64,000 bases of DNA from an uncultured Clostridia bacterium (GCA_947624745.1 CANQLR010000005.1:1-64000); one strand, 5' to 3'; shown: positions 24,382-36,597, counted from the stretch's first letter. The notes: a model not told the origin generated them from the sequence alone. Program-made: numbers and translations.

Positions 24382-24410
24382 TTGACAACCGCCCGCGCAT
24401 ATTATATAAT
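24382..24410 (+). promoter_or_regulatory. Sigma-A promoter of the leu-ilv operon
   Basis: TTGACA (24382-24387), 17-nt spacer, TATAAT (24405-24410): a perfect consensus. The start is expected near 24417, at the 5' end of the T-box leader. Confidence 0.85.
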
Positions 24411-24416
24411 GTATTC

Positions 24417-24676
24417 ACTTAAAAGCAATGACGAAGAAGGCAAAAGCAAGGCCGATCCAGAGAGCCGATGGTTGGTGGAAATCGGTAAAAGCCCGCTTTG
24501 AGCCCCTCACTTCCGAGCCGATCGCCTGAACCAAGTAGGGCCTTCCGTGACTGCCGCGTAAGCGCATAGGAATTGTTGGATTCCAAGAGAGGCGGAATTT
24601 TCCGCAATTTGAGTGGTACCGCGAGTGCAACGATCTGCACCCGTCTCAAAGAAAAACTTTGGGGCGGGTTTTTTGT
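24417..24676 (+). promoter_or_regulatory. T-box leader (probably tRNA-Leu) of the leu-ilv operon
   Basis: The T-box core GAGTGGTACCGCG is at 24611-24623. It is followed by a terminator with arms CCCGTCTCAAAG and CTTTGGGGCGGG and six T (24640-24676). A Stem I region with GGTTGGTGGAAATCGG lies upstream. A candidate specifier CTC (Leu) followed by A sits in the part after the apical region (near 24508), which fits the leuA gene downstream; I am not certain of the specifier. In this mechanism uncharged tRNA stabilises the antiterminator and turns the operon on. Confidence 0.88.
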
Positions 24677-24739
24677 ATACTCACCCGGGTTTTCAAAAGT
24701 CCGAAATTCCAAAAAATCTTTATACAGGAGAGAAAGAGT

Positions 24740-26404
24740 ATGATGGATCACAAAAAGTATTCCCCGGGCTATTACCTGCCGCCCGAAATGACCTATGACT
24801 GGGTGAAGAAGGACCACATCGAAAAGGCGCCCATATGGTGCTCGGTCGATCTTCGGGACGGCAACCAGTCGCTCGTCATCCCGATGAGCTTCGACCAGAA
24901 GCTGAAATTCTACAAGCTGCTGTTAAAGGTCGGCTTCAAGGAGATCGAGGTCGGGTTTCCCGCGGCGTCGGACACCGAATATGACTTCCTGCGGGCGCTC
25001 ATCGAGCAGAAGATGATCCCCGAGGACGTGACGGTGCAGGTTCTGACCCAGTGCCGCGAGCATATCATCAGAAAGACGTTCGAGGCAGTCAAGGGCGCGC
25101 CGTCCGCTATCGTTCACTTCTACAATTCGGTGAGCGTGGCGCAGCGCGAGCAGGTCTTTAAAAAGTCGAAGGAGGAGATCATGAAGATCGCCACCGACGG
25201 CGCAAAGCTCGTAAAAAAGCTCGCAGCCGAATATGACGGCAACTTCCGATTCGAGTATTCGCCGGAGAGCTTCACCGGGGCGGAGCCGGAGTATTCCTTG
25301 GAGGTCTGCAACGCGGTTTTGGACATTCTGGAGCCGGGGCCCGACAACAACGTCATTATCAATCTGCCGGTGACGGTGGAGATGAGCATGCCGCACATAT
25401 ATGCCTCGCAGATAGAGTATATGAGCAGAAATCTTAAGTACCGCGAGTATGTCACGCTGTCGCTTCACCCGCACAACGACCGCGGAACGGGAGTTGCGGA
25501 CACCGAGCTTGCGCTTCTGGCGGGCGCGGACAGGGTCGAGGGCACGCTCTTCGGAAACGGCGAGAGGACGGGAAACGTCGACATTATCACCCTTGCGATG
25601 AATATGTACTCCCACGGGGTAGACCCGGAGCTTGACTTTTCGGATATGCCGGCCATCGCGGACGTCTACGAAAAGTGCACCGGCATGAAGGTTTATGAGA
25701 GGACTCCCTACGCGGGGGCGCTGGTTTTCGCGGCGTTCTCGGGGAGCCATCAGGACGCGATCGCGAAGGGAATGAAGTGGCGGGAGGAAAAGCACCTTAA
25801 GGAGTGGACCACGCCTTATATCCCGATAGACCCGACAGACATCAACCGCACTTACGACGCGGACGTCATCAGGGTAAATTCGCAGAGCGGCAAGGGCGGT
25901 ATAGGGTATCTTTTGGAGCACACGTTCGGATATGACCTTCCGCCGAAGATGCGCGAGCATTTCTCATACATCTGCAAGGGGATTTCCGATCATGAACACC
26001 GCGAGCTCAAGCCGGACGAGATATTGGAGATATTCCGCTCGCACTATTTCAGGATAGTCGAGCCGGTGTGCATCGAGAAGATGAGCTTTATCGAGAGACG
26101 GGACGGCGTTGAGGCGGATATCGAGTTTAACTACAGCGGCAAAAAGGTGTCTATGCGCTCGAAGGGCAACGGCTCTATCGACGCGGTGTCCAACGCGCTT
26201 AAGGAGCTTACCGGCGACAGCTATACATTAGAGGTATACACCGAGCACAGCCTCATGAACAAGGCTTCACAGTCGGAGGCTATCGCCTACATAGGCATTC
26301 GCACCCCCTCGGGCGAGCTGTTCTGGGGCGCGGGGTATCACACCGACATAATCAGGGCCTCGGCATATGCTTTGGTGAGCGCCTATAACAATTCCAAAAA
26401 GTAA
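24740..26404 (+). CDS. leuA: 2-isopropylmalate synthase, long (yeast/actinobacterial) type
   Basis: Condenses acetyl-CoA and 2-oxoisovalerate, the first committed step of leucine synthesis. 554 residues from ATG 24740 (CAGGAGAGAAAGAGT upstream); the frame continues upward into the T-box and is not coding there. The catalytic HMGL-like barrel begins WCSVDLRDGNQSL, with the metal-binding His pair in LSLHPHNDRGTG and NGERTGNVD. The C-terminal LeuA dimer/allosteric domain (about 420-550) contains the regulatory fold that binds leucine. The WCSVDLRDGNQ form and length place it in the LeuA2/yeast-type clade. Confidence 0.95.
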   Translation: MMDHKKYSPGYYLPPEMTYDWVKKDHIEKAPIWCSVDLRDGNQSLVIPMSFDQKLKFYKLLLKVGFKEIEVGFPAASDTEYDFLRALIEQKMIPEDVTVQVLTQCREHIIRKTFEAVKGAPSAIVHFYNSVSVAQREQVFKKSKEEIMKIATDGAKLVKKLAAEYDGNFRFEYSPESFTGAEPEYSLEVCNAVLDILEPGPDNNVIINLPVTVEMSMPHIYASQIEYMSRNLKYREYVTLSLHPHNDRGTGVADTELALLAGADRVEGTLFGNGERTGNVDIITLAMNMYSHGVDPELDFSDMPAIADVYEKCTGMKVYERTPYAGALVFAAFSGSHQDAIAKGMKWREEKHLKEWTTPYIPIDPTDINRTYDADVIRVNSQSGKGGIGYLLEHTFGYDLPPKMREHFSYICKGISDHEHRELKPDEILEIFRSHYFRIVEPVCIEKMSFIERRDGVEADIEFNYSGKKVSMRSKGNGSIDAVSNALKELTGDSYTLEVYTEHSLMNKASQSEAIAYIGIRTPSGELFWGAGYHTDIIRASAYALVSAYNNSKK

Positions 26405-26416
26405 AGGAGCGATATT

Positions 26417-27682
26417 ATGGGAATGACAATGACCCAAAAGATACTCGCCGCGCACGCGGGGCTCCCCGAGGTTAAAGCGGGACAGCTGATATCGGCAAGG
26501 CTCGACCTTGTTTTGGGTAACGACATCACCACCCCGGTGGCGGTGAACGAGTTCAGAAAGGCCGGGTTCGACGGAGTTTTCGACAGGGACAGGATAGCGA
26601 TAGTCCTTGATCACTTCGTTCCGAACAAGGACATCAAGGCGGCCGAGCAGTCGAAGCAGTGCAGAGAATTTGCCTGCGAGCACTGCGTGAGCCACTTCTA
26701 TGACGTCGGAAAGATGGGGATAGAGCACGCGCTTTTGCCGGAACAGGGAGTAGTCACCGCAGGAGACTGCATTATCGGCGCGGACAGCCACACCTGCACC
26801 TACGGCGCGGTCGGGGCGTTCTCGACCGGCGTGGGCTCGACCGACATGGCCGCCGGTATGGCGACCGGAACGGCGTGGTTCAAGGTGCCGCCGGCAATTA
26901 AGTTCGAGCTTAAAAACAGCCTGCAGAAAAACTGCTCCGGCAAGGACGTGATTTTAACGATCATCGGCATGATAGGCGTCGACGGCGCGCTTTATAAGAG
27001 CATGGAGTTTTCGGGCGAGGGCGTTAAGTCCCTTTCGATGGACGACCGGCTCTGCATATGCAACATGGCGATCGAAGCCGGCGCGAAAAACGGCATTTTC
27101 CCGGTGGACGACGTCACGAGGGCGTACCTGAACGGCAGGACCGAGCGTAGGCCCGTGGAATATTCCGCCGACCCGGACGCGGAGTATGAGAAGGTCATCG
27201 AGATCGACCTCGCAAAAATTGTCCCGACGGTTAGCTGCCCGCATCTTCCCGAGAACACAAAGCCCGCGAGCGAGCTCGGCGATATAAAGATAGATCAGGT
27301 CGTCATCGGAAGCTGCACCAACGGCAGAATGGAGGACATGGAGGCCGCCTACAGGGTTCTTTGCGGCAAAAAGGTCGCCGACGGGGTGAGGTGCATTATT
27401 ATCCCCGCGACGATGGCGATTTATAAAGAGTGCATTGAAAAGGGCTATATCACGGCGTTTATCGACGCGGGAGCGGTGGTCTCGACCCCGACCTGCGGGC
27501 CCTGCCTCGGCGGATATATGGGAATTTTAGCCGAGGGCGAGAGGTGCGTGGCGACGACTAACCGAAACTTCGTCGGAAGAATGGGGCATGTAAAATCGGA
27601 GGTTTACCTCGCGAGCCCGCTGACCGCCGCAAGCTCCGCCGTTACAGGCTATATCACAGCCCCCGAAGGAGGATCAAGATGA
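26417..27682 (+). CDS. leuC: 3-isopropylmalate dehydratase large subunit
   Basis: 421 residues. Aconitase-family large subunit that carries the [4Fe-4S] cluster and isomerises 2- to 3-isopropylmalate with LeuD. Cluster cysteines are visible in SCTNGR and [31 protein letters not shown] is the family signature. The length fits the archaeal/clostridial LeuC type. AAAGGAGCG precedes the ATG. The stop overlaps leuD by 4 nt (ATGA), which suggests translational coupling of the two subunits. Confidence 0.96.
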   Translation: MGMTMTQKILAAHAGLPEVKAGQLISARLDLVLGNDITTPVAVNEFRKAGFDGVFDRDRIAIVLDHFVPNKDIKAAEQSKQCREFACEHCVSHFYDVGKMGIEHALLPEQGVVTAGDCIIGADSHTCTYGAVGAFSTGVGSTDMAAGMATGTAWFKVPPAIKFELKNSLQKNCSGKDVILTIIGMIGVDGALYKSMEFSGEGVKSLSMDDRLCICNMAIEAGAKNGIFPVDDVTRAYLNGRTERRPVEYSADPDAEYEKVIEIDLAKIVPTVSCPHLPENTKPASELGDIKIDQVVIGSCTNGRMEDMEAAYRVLCGKKVADGVRCIIIPATMAIYKECIEKGYITAFIDAGAVVSTPTCGPCLGGYMGILAEGERCVATTNRNFVGRMGHVKSEVYLASPLTAASSAVTGYITAPEGGSR

Positions 27683-28161
27683 ATACAAAAGGTAAAGTAT
27701 TTAAATATCCCGACAACGTCGACACCGACGTTATTATCCCGGCAAGGTACTTAAACACCTCCGACGCGCAGGAGCTTTCAAAGCACTGCATGGAGGACAT
27801 CGACGCGGAATTCGTTAAAAAGGTGAACAAAGGCGACGTGATGGTCGCGGGCTGGAACTTCGGCTGCGGGTCTTCAAGAGAGCACGCACCCCTCGTCATA
27901 AAGACCAGCGGGACGGGGTGCGTTATCGCGAAGAGCTTCGCGAGGATTTTCTACAGAAACGCGATTAACATCGGTCTGCCGATACTTGAGTGCGAGCAGG
28001 CGGCGGAGGAAATAAGCGCGGAGGACGAGGTCGAGGTCGACTTCGACACCGGGGTCATTACAGATAAGACAACCGGAAAAAGCTATCAGGCGCAGCCCTT
28101 CCCGGAGTTTATCCAGAACATCATCAAGGCCGGCGGACTGTTAAAATCGTTAAAGAAGTGA
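27679..28161 (+). CDS. leuD: 3-isopropylmalate dehydratase small subunit
   Basis: 160 residues, the short LeuD form that pairs with this LeuC type. The swivelling domain signature is [20 protein letters not shown], and the N-terminus [13 protein letters not shown] is typical. AAGGAGGATCAAG lies just before the ATG. leuB follows after 9 nt. Confidence 0.96.
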   Translation: MNTKGKVFKYPDNVDTDVIIPARYLNTSDAQELSKHCMEDIDAEFVKKVNKGDVMVAGWNFGCGSSREHAPLVIKTSGTGCVIAKSFARIFYRNAINIGLPILECEQAAEEISAEDEVEVDFDTGVITDKTTGKSYQAQPFPEFIQNIIKAGGLLKSLKK

Positions 28162-28170
28162 GGGAGTAAA

Positions 28171-29238
28171 ATGAAGAAGAATATCGCGGTGATACGCGGC
28201 GACGGAATCGGTCCCGAGATCGTGAACGAGGCCATAAAGGTGCTCGATAAGGTCGCGAAGAAGTACGGGCACGAGTTCAACTACGTCGACGCGGACATGG
28301 GCGGGTGCGCAATCGACAAGTACGGCGACCCGCTGCCTCAGAGTGAACTGGACAAGTGCCTTGCGGCCGACAGCGTGCTTTTGGGCGCGGTCGGCGGGCC
28401 GAAGTGGGACGGCGTTCCGGGGAACATGAGGCCCGAAAAGGGGCTACTTCGGATACGCGCGGGAATGGGGGTATACTCGAACAATCGCCCCGCGAAGATA
28501 TGGCCGCAGCTGGCCTCGGCGTCGCCGTTAAAGCCGGAGATCGTCGAGAAGGGCATTGATTTTATAATCGTGAGAGAGCTCATCGGCGGCGTTTATTTCG
28601 GCGAGCACAAGACATACGGCGAAGGGGAAAAGACCTCGGAGGACGTGATGAAATACTCCGAGAGCGAGATCGAGAGGATAGGCAGGATCGGCTTTGAGAC
28701 CGCAAGAAAGAGAGGAAAGAAGCTCTGCTCGGTGGAAAAATCGAACGTTTTGGACACATCAAGGCTCTGGAAGGCGGTCATGCACAGGCTCGCGGCGGAA
28801 TACCCCGACGTCGAGCTTTCGGATATGCTCGTCGACAACTGCGCCATGCAGATAGTCAAGAACCCCGCGCAGTTCGACGTTATCGTCACCGAGAATATGT
28901 TCGGAGACATTCTTTCGGACGAGGCCTCGATGATAACGGGCTCGATAGGTATGATACCGTCGTCGTCGCTCGGAGCTACGTCTAACGGGCTTTACGAGCC
29001 TATTCACGGCTCGGCGCCGGACATTGCCGGACAGGACAAGGCAAACCCCATCGGCACTATTCTTTCGGCGGCGATGATGCTTCGGTTCAGCTTCGATATG
29101 CCGAAGGAGGCGGACGACATCGAAAACGCCGTCTCGAAGGTGCTCGATTCGGGCTATCGCACCGGGGACATCATGCAGGAGGGCAGGACCCTCATAGGCT
29201 GCTCGAAGATGGGAAGCCTTATAGCGGAAGCAATTTGA
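28171..29238 (+). CDS. leuB: 3-isopropylmalate dehydrogenase
   Basis: 355 residues. Decarboxylating NAD-dependent dehydrogenase of leucine synthesis. The N-terminus [28 protein letters not shown], the substrate-binding [14 protein letters not shown], and the NAD/metal segment [19 protein letters not shown] and [15 protein letters not shown] all match the family. GTGAGGGAGTAAA precedes the ATG. ilvB follows after 19 nt. Confidence 0.96.
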   Translation: MKKNIAVIRGDGIGPEIVNEAIKVLDKVAKKYGHEFNYVDADMGGCAIDKYGDPLPQSELDKCLAADSVLLGAVGGPKWDGVPGNMRPEKGLLRIRAGMGVYSNNRPAKIWPQLASASPLKPEIVEKGIDFIIVRELIGGVYFGEHKTYGEGEKTSEDVMKYSESEIERIGRIGFETARKRGKKLCSVEKSNVLDTSRLWKAVMHRLAAEYPDVELSDMLVDNCAMQIVKNPAQFDVIVTENMFGDILSDEASMITGSIGMIPSSSLGATSNGLYEPIHGSAPDIAGQDKANPIGTILSAAMMLRFSFDMPKEADDIENAVSKVLDSGYRTGDIMQEGRTLIGCSKMGSLIAEAI

Positions 29239-29257
29239 TTTAAAAGGATTGATAAAC

Positions 29258-30929
29258 TTGAAACTTTCAGGAGCAGACATAATCGTCCGCACATTGATCG
29301 AGCAGGGCGCGACAACCGTCTTCGGCTATCCGGGAGGGCAGATAATCAACGTCTATGACTCACTTTATAAATACCGCGGCGAGATAACCCATATCCTCAC
29401 CGCGCACGAGCAGGGCGCCGCCCACGCCGCCGACGGATATGCGAGGGCTACCGGCAGGGCAGGGGTCGTCATCGCGACCTCGGGCCCCGGCGCCACGAAC
29501 CTTGTCACCGGCATCGCTACGGCGTATCTCGACTCGGTGCCGATGGTGGCGATAACCGGAAACGTCCCGACGACACAGCTCGGCACAGACTCTTTCCAGG
29601 AAATAGACATCACGGGTATCACCCTGCCGATTACGAAGCATAACTATGTCGTCGGCTCGGTCGAGGAGCTCGCGGACACGATAAGAGAGGCGTTTCGGCT
29701 CGCAGTCTCGGGAAGACCCGGGCCGGTGCTCATCGACGTGCCGAAGGATATACAGGTCGCGCAGTGCGAATTTACCGAGCAGCCGAAGCCCGTCGAGGCG
29801 GAGCCGAGGCAGGCCGCGAAGGAGATAAGGATACGCGACGCGGCGGAGTGCATAAACCTGTCGCAGAGGCCGTTTATCTACTTCGGCGGAGGAATGACAA
29901 ATTCGGACGCGCAGGAGGAGCTTTATAAGCTTGCGGAGGTGCTCGACGCGCCGATCGGCTGCTCGCTGATGGGCATTTCGGCGATACCGACCGATCACCC
30001 GAGGTTCCTCGGTATGCAGGGCATGCATGGGCACTACGCCAGCTCGATGGCGATGCACAGGGCGGACTGCATTATCGCGCTCGGGGTGAGGTTCAACGAC
30101 AGAGTTACCGGGAATCGGGCCAAATTTGCCACACACGCGCAGATAGTTCATATCGACGTGGACGGCGCGGAGCTCGACAAGACCGTTTACGCCGCGCACT
30201 CGATGAGGGGAGACCTGAAGCTCACGCTGCAAAAGCTCATTCCCCTTTTGGAGCAGAAAAAGCTCCCCGAATGGAGAAAGACCATAGAGGGGCTGAAGGC
30301 CGAGGAGAGAAGGACTCTCGACAACAGGCCGGGGCTCACTCCCCGCTCGGCGATACTCACCCTCAACGAATACCTCGGCGAAAACACCCCGGTCGCCACC
30401 GACGTAGGCCAGCACCAGATGTGGACGGCGCAGAATATTGTCCTTAAAAACAAGCGCAGGTTCCTCTCCTCGGGCGGGCTCGGCACGATGGGCTTCGGCA
30501 TGGGGGCGGCGATGGGCGCTGCGCTCGCGACACGCGAAAGGGCGGTGCTCGTCACCGGCGACGGCGGCTTCGGAATGTGCCTGAATGAGCTCGCGACGGC
30601 GGTGACATACAATATCCCGCTCGTGATACTTTTGATGAATAACGGCGTTTTGGGAATGGTGAGACAGTGGCAGACGCTCTTCTTCGACAAGCACTACTCG
30701 AACACCGTTTTGGAGAGAAAGACGGATTTTGTGAAGCTCGCTGAGGCTTTCGGGGCGAAAGGGTATCATGCCGAAACGCCCGAGCAGCTCGATGAAGCGC
30801 TTAAAAAGGCGTTTTCCGAGCAGGGGCCGGTCGTAGTGGAGTGCATGATAGACAAGGACGAATTCGTTCTGCCGATGCTTCCTCCCGGCGGCTCGATGGA
30901 CGACATTATAACGAAGGTTGGTGAGAGCG

Positions 30930-30937
<8 letters not shown>
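29258..30937 (+). CDS. ilvB: Acetolactate synthase large (catalytic) subunit
   Basis: 559 residues from TTG 29258, chosen because AAAAGG lies 10 nt upstream; an earlier in-frame TTG at 29249 would touch the ribosome site. ThDP-dependent enzyme: the catalytic Glu in THILTAHEQGAAHAADGYAR, the central FAD-related domain, and the ThDP/Mg motif GDGGFGMCLNELATAVTYNIP-LVILLMNN. It makes acetolactate or acetohydroxybutyrate for valine, leucine and isoleucine. The ilvN start overlaps its stop by 8 nt. Confidence 0.96.
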
Positions 30938-32508
<1,571 letters not shown>

Positions 32509-33214
32509 GGTATCGGTTGGGATATACTAAAAAGGTTTCGCCGGCCTTTCCTCAAAAGGCCGCAGGTTTCCAAAGGGCGGCGCCCTTTGGTCGCGACCGC
32601 AGTCGCGAAATTCCCTATACAAAAAATCGCAGGAGGGTAGGCCAAACAGTCCGGTGGACTGTTTGGCCGTAGGGGACCCTCGACGGGGGTCCCCTGTTTG
32701 CCGAGCGATGAGCGAGGCAAAGAAAGGCCGGAGCTAAGCAGGCAATGTGAAGTTGTGCTGTGAGCGAGGGGCGAAGCCCCGAAGCGGCAGCGAAGCTGCC
32801 GGCCGTAAAGGCCGCGCTCCGCGCGGCCTTTGGCGCCCACGAAGTGGGCGCCCGGGGCTTCGCCGCGCAGGGTCTGCGCTTTGCTGCGGCGAGACAGTGA
32901 GTGCGGGGGCTAAGCCCAAGGTCCGCGCAGCACGGAAGGGGGTGCGGGGAAACCGCGCAGCGGTGTCCCCTCCTGCCGAGCGAAGCGAGACAAACGCAAG
33001 CCCTCCTCCACATCAAACCCCACACACAAAACGGAAAGGCAGGAACGCCCGGGCGAAGCCCGTTCGCGGAGCGAACAGGCGCCCGAAGGGCGCCTCGCCG
33101 CGCTGAGCGCGGCGGGGGCTTCGCCCGGGTCCCCGCCTTTTGCACCGTAAAAAATACAGCACACTGCCGCCGGGCGTTCGTCCGGCAGCAGGCGGTTTTA
33201 AGCAGGTGATCTTT
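32509..33214. repeat. Cluster of consecutive perfect hairpins between ilvC and ilvD
   Basis: No gene is supported here; open frames exist only because the DNA is GC-rich. The stretch is almost continuous inverted repeats. Examples: 32570-32590 (CCAAAGGGCG arms), 32640-32668 (13-bp arms GGCCAAACAGTCC), 32671-32695, 32786-32800 (GGCAGC-gaa-GCTGCC), 32807-32831, 32832-32852 (GGCGCCCAC-gaa-GTGGGCGCC), 33062-33076, 33077-33095 (AGGCGCCC-gaa-GGGCGCCT), 33096-33114. Two groups of three hairpins are each enclosed by a long outer stem: 32770-32781 with 32853-32864, and about 33048-33061 with 33116-33129. At transcript level these would be two cloverleaf-like folds. Function unknown; effects on mRNA decay or ilvD expression are possible. 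Confidence 0.8.
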
Positions 33215-34870
33215 ATGAAAAGCGACAGCATTAAATTCGGCCCGCAGAACGCCCCGCACCGCGCACTTTACCACGCCCTCGGCTTTACCGACGAGGAGAT
33301 AAAGCGCCCGATGGTCGGCATAGTAAGCTCCTACAACGAGATCGTTCCGGGCCACATGAACATCGACAAGATAGTCGACGCGGTAAAGCTCGGCGTCGCG
33401 ATGGCGGGCGGCACACCCGTCGTCTTCCCGGCGATAGCGGTCTGCGACGGCATTGCCATGGGCCACACGGGAATGAAATATTCCCTCGTCACGCGCGATC
33501 TGATAGCCGACTCGACCGAGGCAATGGTCATGGCCCACGGCTTCGACGCGCTCGTCATGGTCCCGAACTGCGACAAGAACGTCCCGGGGCTTCTGATGGC
33601 CGCCGCAAGGCTCAACATCCCGACGGTGTTTGTCTCGGGCGGGCCTATGCTCGCGGGACACGTCGACGGACACAAGACCTCGTTCTCCTCGATATCCGAG
33701 GCTGTGGGAGAGTTCAACGCGGGAAAAATCGACCTCGAAAAGCTCCACGAATACGAATGCAAGACCTGCCCGTCCTGCGGCTCGTGCTCGGGAATGTATA
33801 CCGCGAACTCGATGAACTGCCTGACCGAAGCCCTGGGCATGGGTCTTCGCGGAAACGGGACGATCCCCGCAGTATACTCGGCAAGAATTGAGCTTGCAAA
33901 GCACGCGGGCATGCAGGTCATGGAGCTCCTGAAAAGAAATATCCGCCCCCGCGACATCATGACCGAGGCGGCGTTTATGAACGCGCTCACCGTCGACATG
34001 GCGCTCGGCTGCTCGACCAACTCGATGCTCCACCTCCCCGCGATCGCGCATGAATGCGGCATCGAGATAAACCTTGACATCGCTAACTCGATAAGCTCGA
34101 AGACCCCGAACCTCTGCCACCTTGCCCCCGCGGGCAGGACCTACGTCGAGGAGCTTGACGAGGCGGGCGGCGTCTGGGCGGTCATGAACGAGCTCTCAAA
34201 GAAAAATCTTCTCGACCTTAGTTGCATGACCGTCACCGGCTGCACCGTCGGCGAGAACATCAAAAACGCCGTGAACACCAACCACGACGTCATTCGCCCC
34301 GTCGAAAACCCCTACAGCGAGACCGGCGGCATTGCCGTTCTGCGCGGGAATCTTGCCCCGGACGGCTGCGTTGTAAAGCGCTCGGCGGTATCCCCGAAAA
34401 TGCTCAAGTATGAGGGTCGGGCGAGGGTGTTCGAGTGCGAGGAGGACGCGCAGGCGGCCATCAACGCCTCCGAGATCAAACCCGGCGACGTCGTGGTAAT
34501 TCGCTACGAGGGTCCGAAGGGCGGTCCGGGAATGCGCGAGATGCTGAACCCGACCTCCGCCATCATGGGAATGGGTCTCGGCGAGAGCGTCGCGCTCATC
34601 ACCGACGGCAGGTTCTCGGGCGCGACAAGGGGCGCGTGCGTGGGGCACATCTCCCCCGAAGCGGCCTCGGGCGGGCCTATAGGCATCGTCAAGGAGGGCG
34701 ACATCATCGCCATCGACATTCCCGAAAACAGGATCGAGCTCAAAATTTCGGAGGAGGAGTTCAACTCCCGCATGGCGGCGTTCGTGCCGAAGAAAAAGGA
34801 GCTTTCGGGCTATCTTAAGCGGTACGCCGCGCTCGTTTCCTCCGGCGCAAAGGGCGCGATTTTAAATTGA
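33215..34870 (+). CDS. ilvD: Dihydroxy-acid dehydratase
   Basis: 551 residues from ATG 33215 (AGCAGGTGATCTTT upstream; the frame above runs into the hairpin region and is not coding). Iron-sulfur dehydratase of the IlvD/Edd family: cluster and metal ligands in [17 protein letters not shown] and [25 protein letters not shown], the C-terminal [26 protein letters not shown] signature. It makes 2-oxoisovalerate and 2-oxo-3-methylvalerate. The gap after ilvC means it may depend on readthrough. Confidence 0.95.
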   Translation: MKSDSIKFGPQNAPHRALYHALGFTDEEIKRPMVGIVSSYNEIVPGHMNIDKIVDAVKLGVAMAGGTPVVFPAIAVCDGIAMGHTGMKYSLVTRDLIADSTEAMVMAHGFDALVMVPNCDKNVPGLLMAAARLNIPTVFVSGGPMLAGHVDGHKTSFSSISEAVGEFNAGKIDLEKLHEYECKTCPSCGSCSGMYTANSMNCLTEALGMGLRGNGTIPAVYSARIELAKHAGMQVMELLKRNIRPRDIMTEAAFMNALTVDMALGCSTNSMLHLPAIAHECGIEINLDIANSISSKTPNLCHLAPAGRTYVEELDEAGGVWAVMNELSKKNLLDLSCMTVTGCTVGENIKNAVNTNHDVIRPVENPYSETGGIAVLRGNLAPDGCVVKRSAVSPKMLKYEGRARVFECEEDAQAAINASEIKPGDVVVIRYEGPKGGPGMREMLNPTSAIMGMGLGESVALITDGRFSGATRGACVGHISPEAASGGPIGIVKEGDIIAIDIPENRIELKISEEEFNSRMAAFVPKKKELSGYLKRYAALVSSGAKGAILN

Positions 34871-34879
34871 GAGGCCGAT

Positions 34880-36061
34880 ATGAAGCTTTTTCCGGATCAT
34901 TTTCGTGAGGCGCTCGCCTCGCTCACCGTTTTCAGAAAAATTCTCGGCGACCCGCTGATAAAGGCCCTTTGCGACCTGCTTGAAGCGGACAGGTGCTCCC
35001 CTGCCGCGGTCGACGGCTACTGCCGCTTCGCCGCCGAAATATATTCCCGCCCCGACGCGAGCCTTTCGGCCTACGTCCGTGATCTGCTGCTTTTCTGCCC
35101 AAACCCCGTCGCCTCGCTCATGGGCGAAAAAAAGCCGGTGCCCGAGGCGGTAAAGGCCTCCGCAGAGCGCGAGATTTCCATTTTGCAGGAGCTTTCGGAG
35201 ATAACTCCCGAAAAATTGCAGGAGAGGATAGATTTTCCCGCGCCGCTCCCCCGCTGGAGCGTTGAGAAATTTGACCTTCTTAATGAATTTCGCTTGCAGA
35301 TGGAAAACATCACCAAAAAGGGCAGCGGGATCTTCGCGAAATACCGCGCGTTTCGGCTCTCCGGCAGGGAGATCGTGCCGATCGAATACCCCGACCCTGT
35401 GCGCTTGAGCGAGCTTTTGGGGTATGAGCGCGAAAAGGAGCAGATAATCGGCAACACCCGCGCGCTCATCTCGGGGCTCCCTGCCGCGAATATCCTTTTG
35501 ACCGGCGACGCGGGCACGGGTAAGTCATCGACGGTAAAGGCCGTTGTGAACGAGCTTTGGCAGGAGGGGCTGCGGATATTAGAGCTCAAAAAAGAGCAGC
35601 TCCACGACCTGCCCGACCTTCTTTCGGAGCTCAACCGCAACCCGCTTCGGTTCATAGTTTTCGTCGACGACCTCTCGTTCAGCCAGAACGACGACAACTT
35701 CTCGGCATTAAAGGCGATACTTGAGGGGACGGTGTCGGCAAAGGCGCAAAACGTAGCGATCTACGCGACCTCGAACCGCCGCCATCTCATCAAGGAGAGC
35801 TTTTCGGACCGCGACGGCGACGACATTCACCGCGGCGACACCATGCAGGAGACCGTCTCGCTTTCGGAGCGGTTCGGGCTGCACATAACCTTCTCCCGCC
35901 CCGACAAGGCGACCTATTTGAGCATCGTCGAGCACCTCTGCCGGCAGTACGGCGTTGATTTCGACGAGACCGACGCCGAGCGGTTCGCGCTCTCGCGGGC
36001 GTCACGCTCCGCCCGCGCAGCAAGGCAGTATGTCGACAGTCTGGTGTCGGCGAAGGGGTAA
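34880..36061 (+). CDS. AAA+ ATPase of the DUF815 family
   Basis: 393 residues. The C-terminal 220 residues are an AAA+ module with Walker A in LLTGDAGTGKSSTVKAV, Walker B in FIVFVDDLSF, and sensor-1-like YATSNRRHLI, matching DUF815 (single-strand-type ATPases of unknown role). The N-terminal 160 residues are helical. It starts 9 nt after the ilvD stop, so it is the last gene of the branched-chain operon by position. A metabolic link is not evident; it may only be co-transcribed. Confidence 0.85.
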   Translation: MKLFPDHFREALASLTVFRKILGDPLIKALCDLLEADRCSPAAVDGYCRFAAEIYSRPDASLSAYVRDLLLFCPNPVASLMGEKKPVPEAVKASAEREISILQELSEITPEKLQERIDFPAPLPRWSVEKFDLLNEFRLQMENITKKGSGIFAKYRAFRLSGREIVPIEYPDPVRLSELLGYEREKEQIIGNTRALISGLPAANILLTGDAGTGKSSTVKAVVNELWQEGLRILELKKEQLHDLPDLLSELNRNPLRFIVFVDDLSFSQNDDNFSALKAILEGTVSAKAQNVAIYATSNRRHLIKESFSDRDGDDIHRGDTMQETVSLSERFGLHITFSRPDKATYLSIVEHLCRQYGVDFDETDAERFALSRASRSARAARQYVDSLVSAKG

Positions 36062-36086
36062 CGCGATGAAGCGCTGAAGTAAATGA

Positions 36087-36120
36087 AAACCGCCACGGTG
36101 ATGAGTGGCGGTTTGTTTTT
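36087..36120 (+). terminator. Terminator of the leu-ilv operon
   Basis: AAACCGCCAC and GTGGCGGTTT form a perfect 10-bp stem followed by GTTTTT. The first promoter of array 2 starts 5 nt later. Confidence 0.85.
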
Positions 36121-36160
36121 GGGGGTTGACAAATGGGGAAAAGTGTGGTATATTATAAAT

Positions 36161-36241
36161 GCAGAGAGCCGAACGGCTCGCCTAAAATACGAGGATTAAG
36201 AAATAATCGCCGCTTTTAGAGGAGCAGGGCGGTTATTTCTT
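36161..36241 (+). ncRNA. Antisense RNA E (antitoxin-like)
   Basis: Promoter TTGACA (36126-36131), 17-nt spacer, TATATT (36149-36154). The RNA begins GCAGAGAGCCGAACGGCTC and ends at a bidirectional terminator (36198-36241) with a 14-bp stem AAGAAATAATCGCC / GGCGGTTATTTCTT, identical in its arms to unit D. It overlaps the 3' end of peptide gene E. Confidence 0.65.
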
Positions 36242-36310
36242 TATGGTCTTGAGAATCTCAAGTACAATGAACGCAAGTATGATGTATAAAATCAACTGTT
36301 CCATTTCCAT
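36233..36310 (-). CDS. Type I toxin-like membrane peptide E (25 aa)
   Basis: Encodes MEMEQLILYIILAFIVLEIL followed by KTIKK. Minus-strand promoter TTGACA (36391-36386), 17-nt spacer, TATAAT (36368-36363). The leader starts GCAGAGAGCCG and has the Shine-Dalgarno in CCTCC-GAAA-GGAGG. Start at 36310, 9 nt after GGAGG; the in-frame ATG at 36304 is an alternative. The stop lies in the terminator stem. Differences from peptide D are conservative (Y to F, I to V, F to L), which argues for selection on a membrane helix. Confidence 0.65.
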   Translation of the reverse strand: MEMEQLILYIILAFIVLEILKTIKK

Positions 36311-36446
36311 AAAGCACACCTCCTTTCGGAGGGCGAGCCGCCCACGGCTCTCTGCGGTTAGTATTATAACATATTGGAAGATAAATGTCAATATTTGTTG
36401 GATAATAGGACTTGACAAACGAGCAGAAATGTGGTATATTATAGGC

Positions 36447-36529
36447 GCAGAGAGCCGAACGGCTCGCCAAAGATGGAAGTTAAAAAAGAATAACCGCCAC
36501 TGTTAGCAACCGGGGGCGGTTATTTCTTT
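36447..36529 (+). ncRNA. Antisense RNA F (antitoxin-like)
   Basis: Promoter TTGACA (36412-36417), 17-nt spacer, TATATT (36435-36440). The RNA begins GCGCAGAGAGCCGAACGGCTC and ends at a terminator (36486-36529) with TAACCGCC / GGCGGTTA at its core and T-rich flanks. It overlaps peptide gene F. Confidence 0.62.
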
Positions 36530-36597
36530 ATGTTCTTGATTATCTCAAGGAAAATGTATGCGAGTATGATATATAAAATCAACTGCTCCATTGTCAT
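36520..36597 (-). CDS. Type I toxin-like membrane peptide F (25 aa), promoter region altered
   Basis: Encodes MTMEQLILYIILAYIFLEII followed by KNIKK. The ribosome site hairpin CCTCCC-GAAA-GGGGGG is intact, but upstream of it the usual GCAGAGAGCCG hairpin and TTGACA/TATAAT promoter are absent; the sequence switches to the 119-bp repeat module, which has only a TTGACA (near 36761) and a poor -10. The gene may be silent or driven from a weak distant start, while antisense RNA F still has a good promoter. Confidence 0.55.
   Translation of the reverse strand: MTMEQLILYIILAYIFLEIIKNIKK

Noticed and set aside
33048..33129. Cloverleaf-like fold between ilvC and ilvD considered as a tRNA
   Set aside because: It has no acceptor stem/CCA, no T-loop or anticodon loop of the right size, and the inner hairpins have three-base loops.
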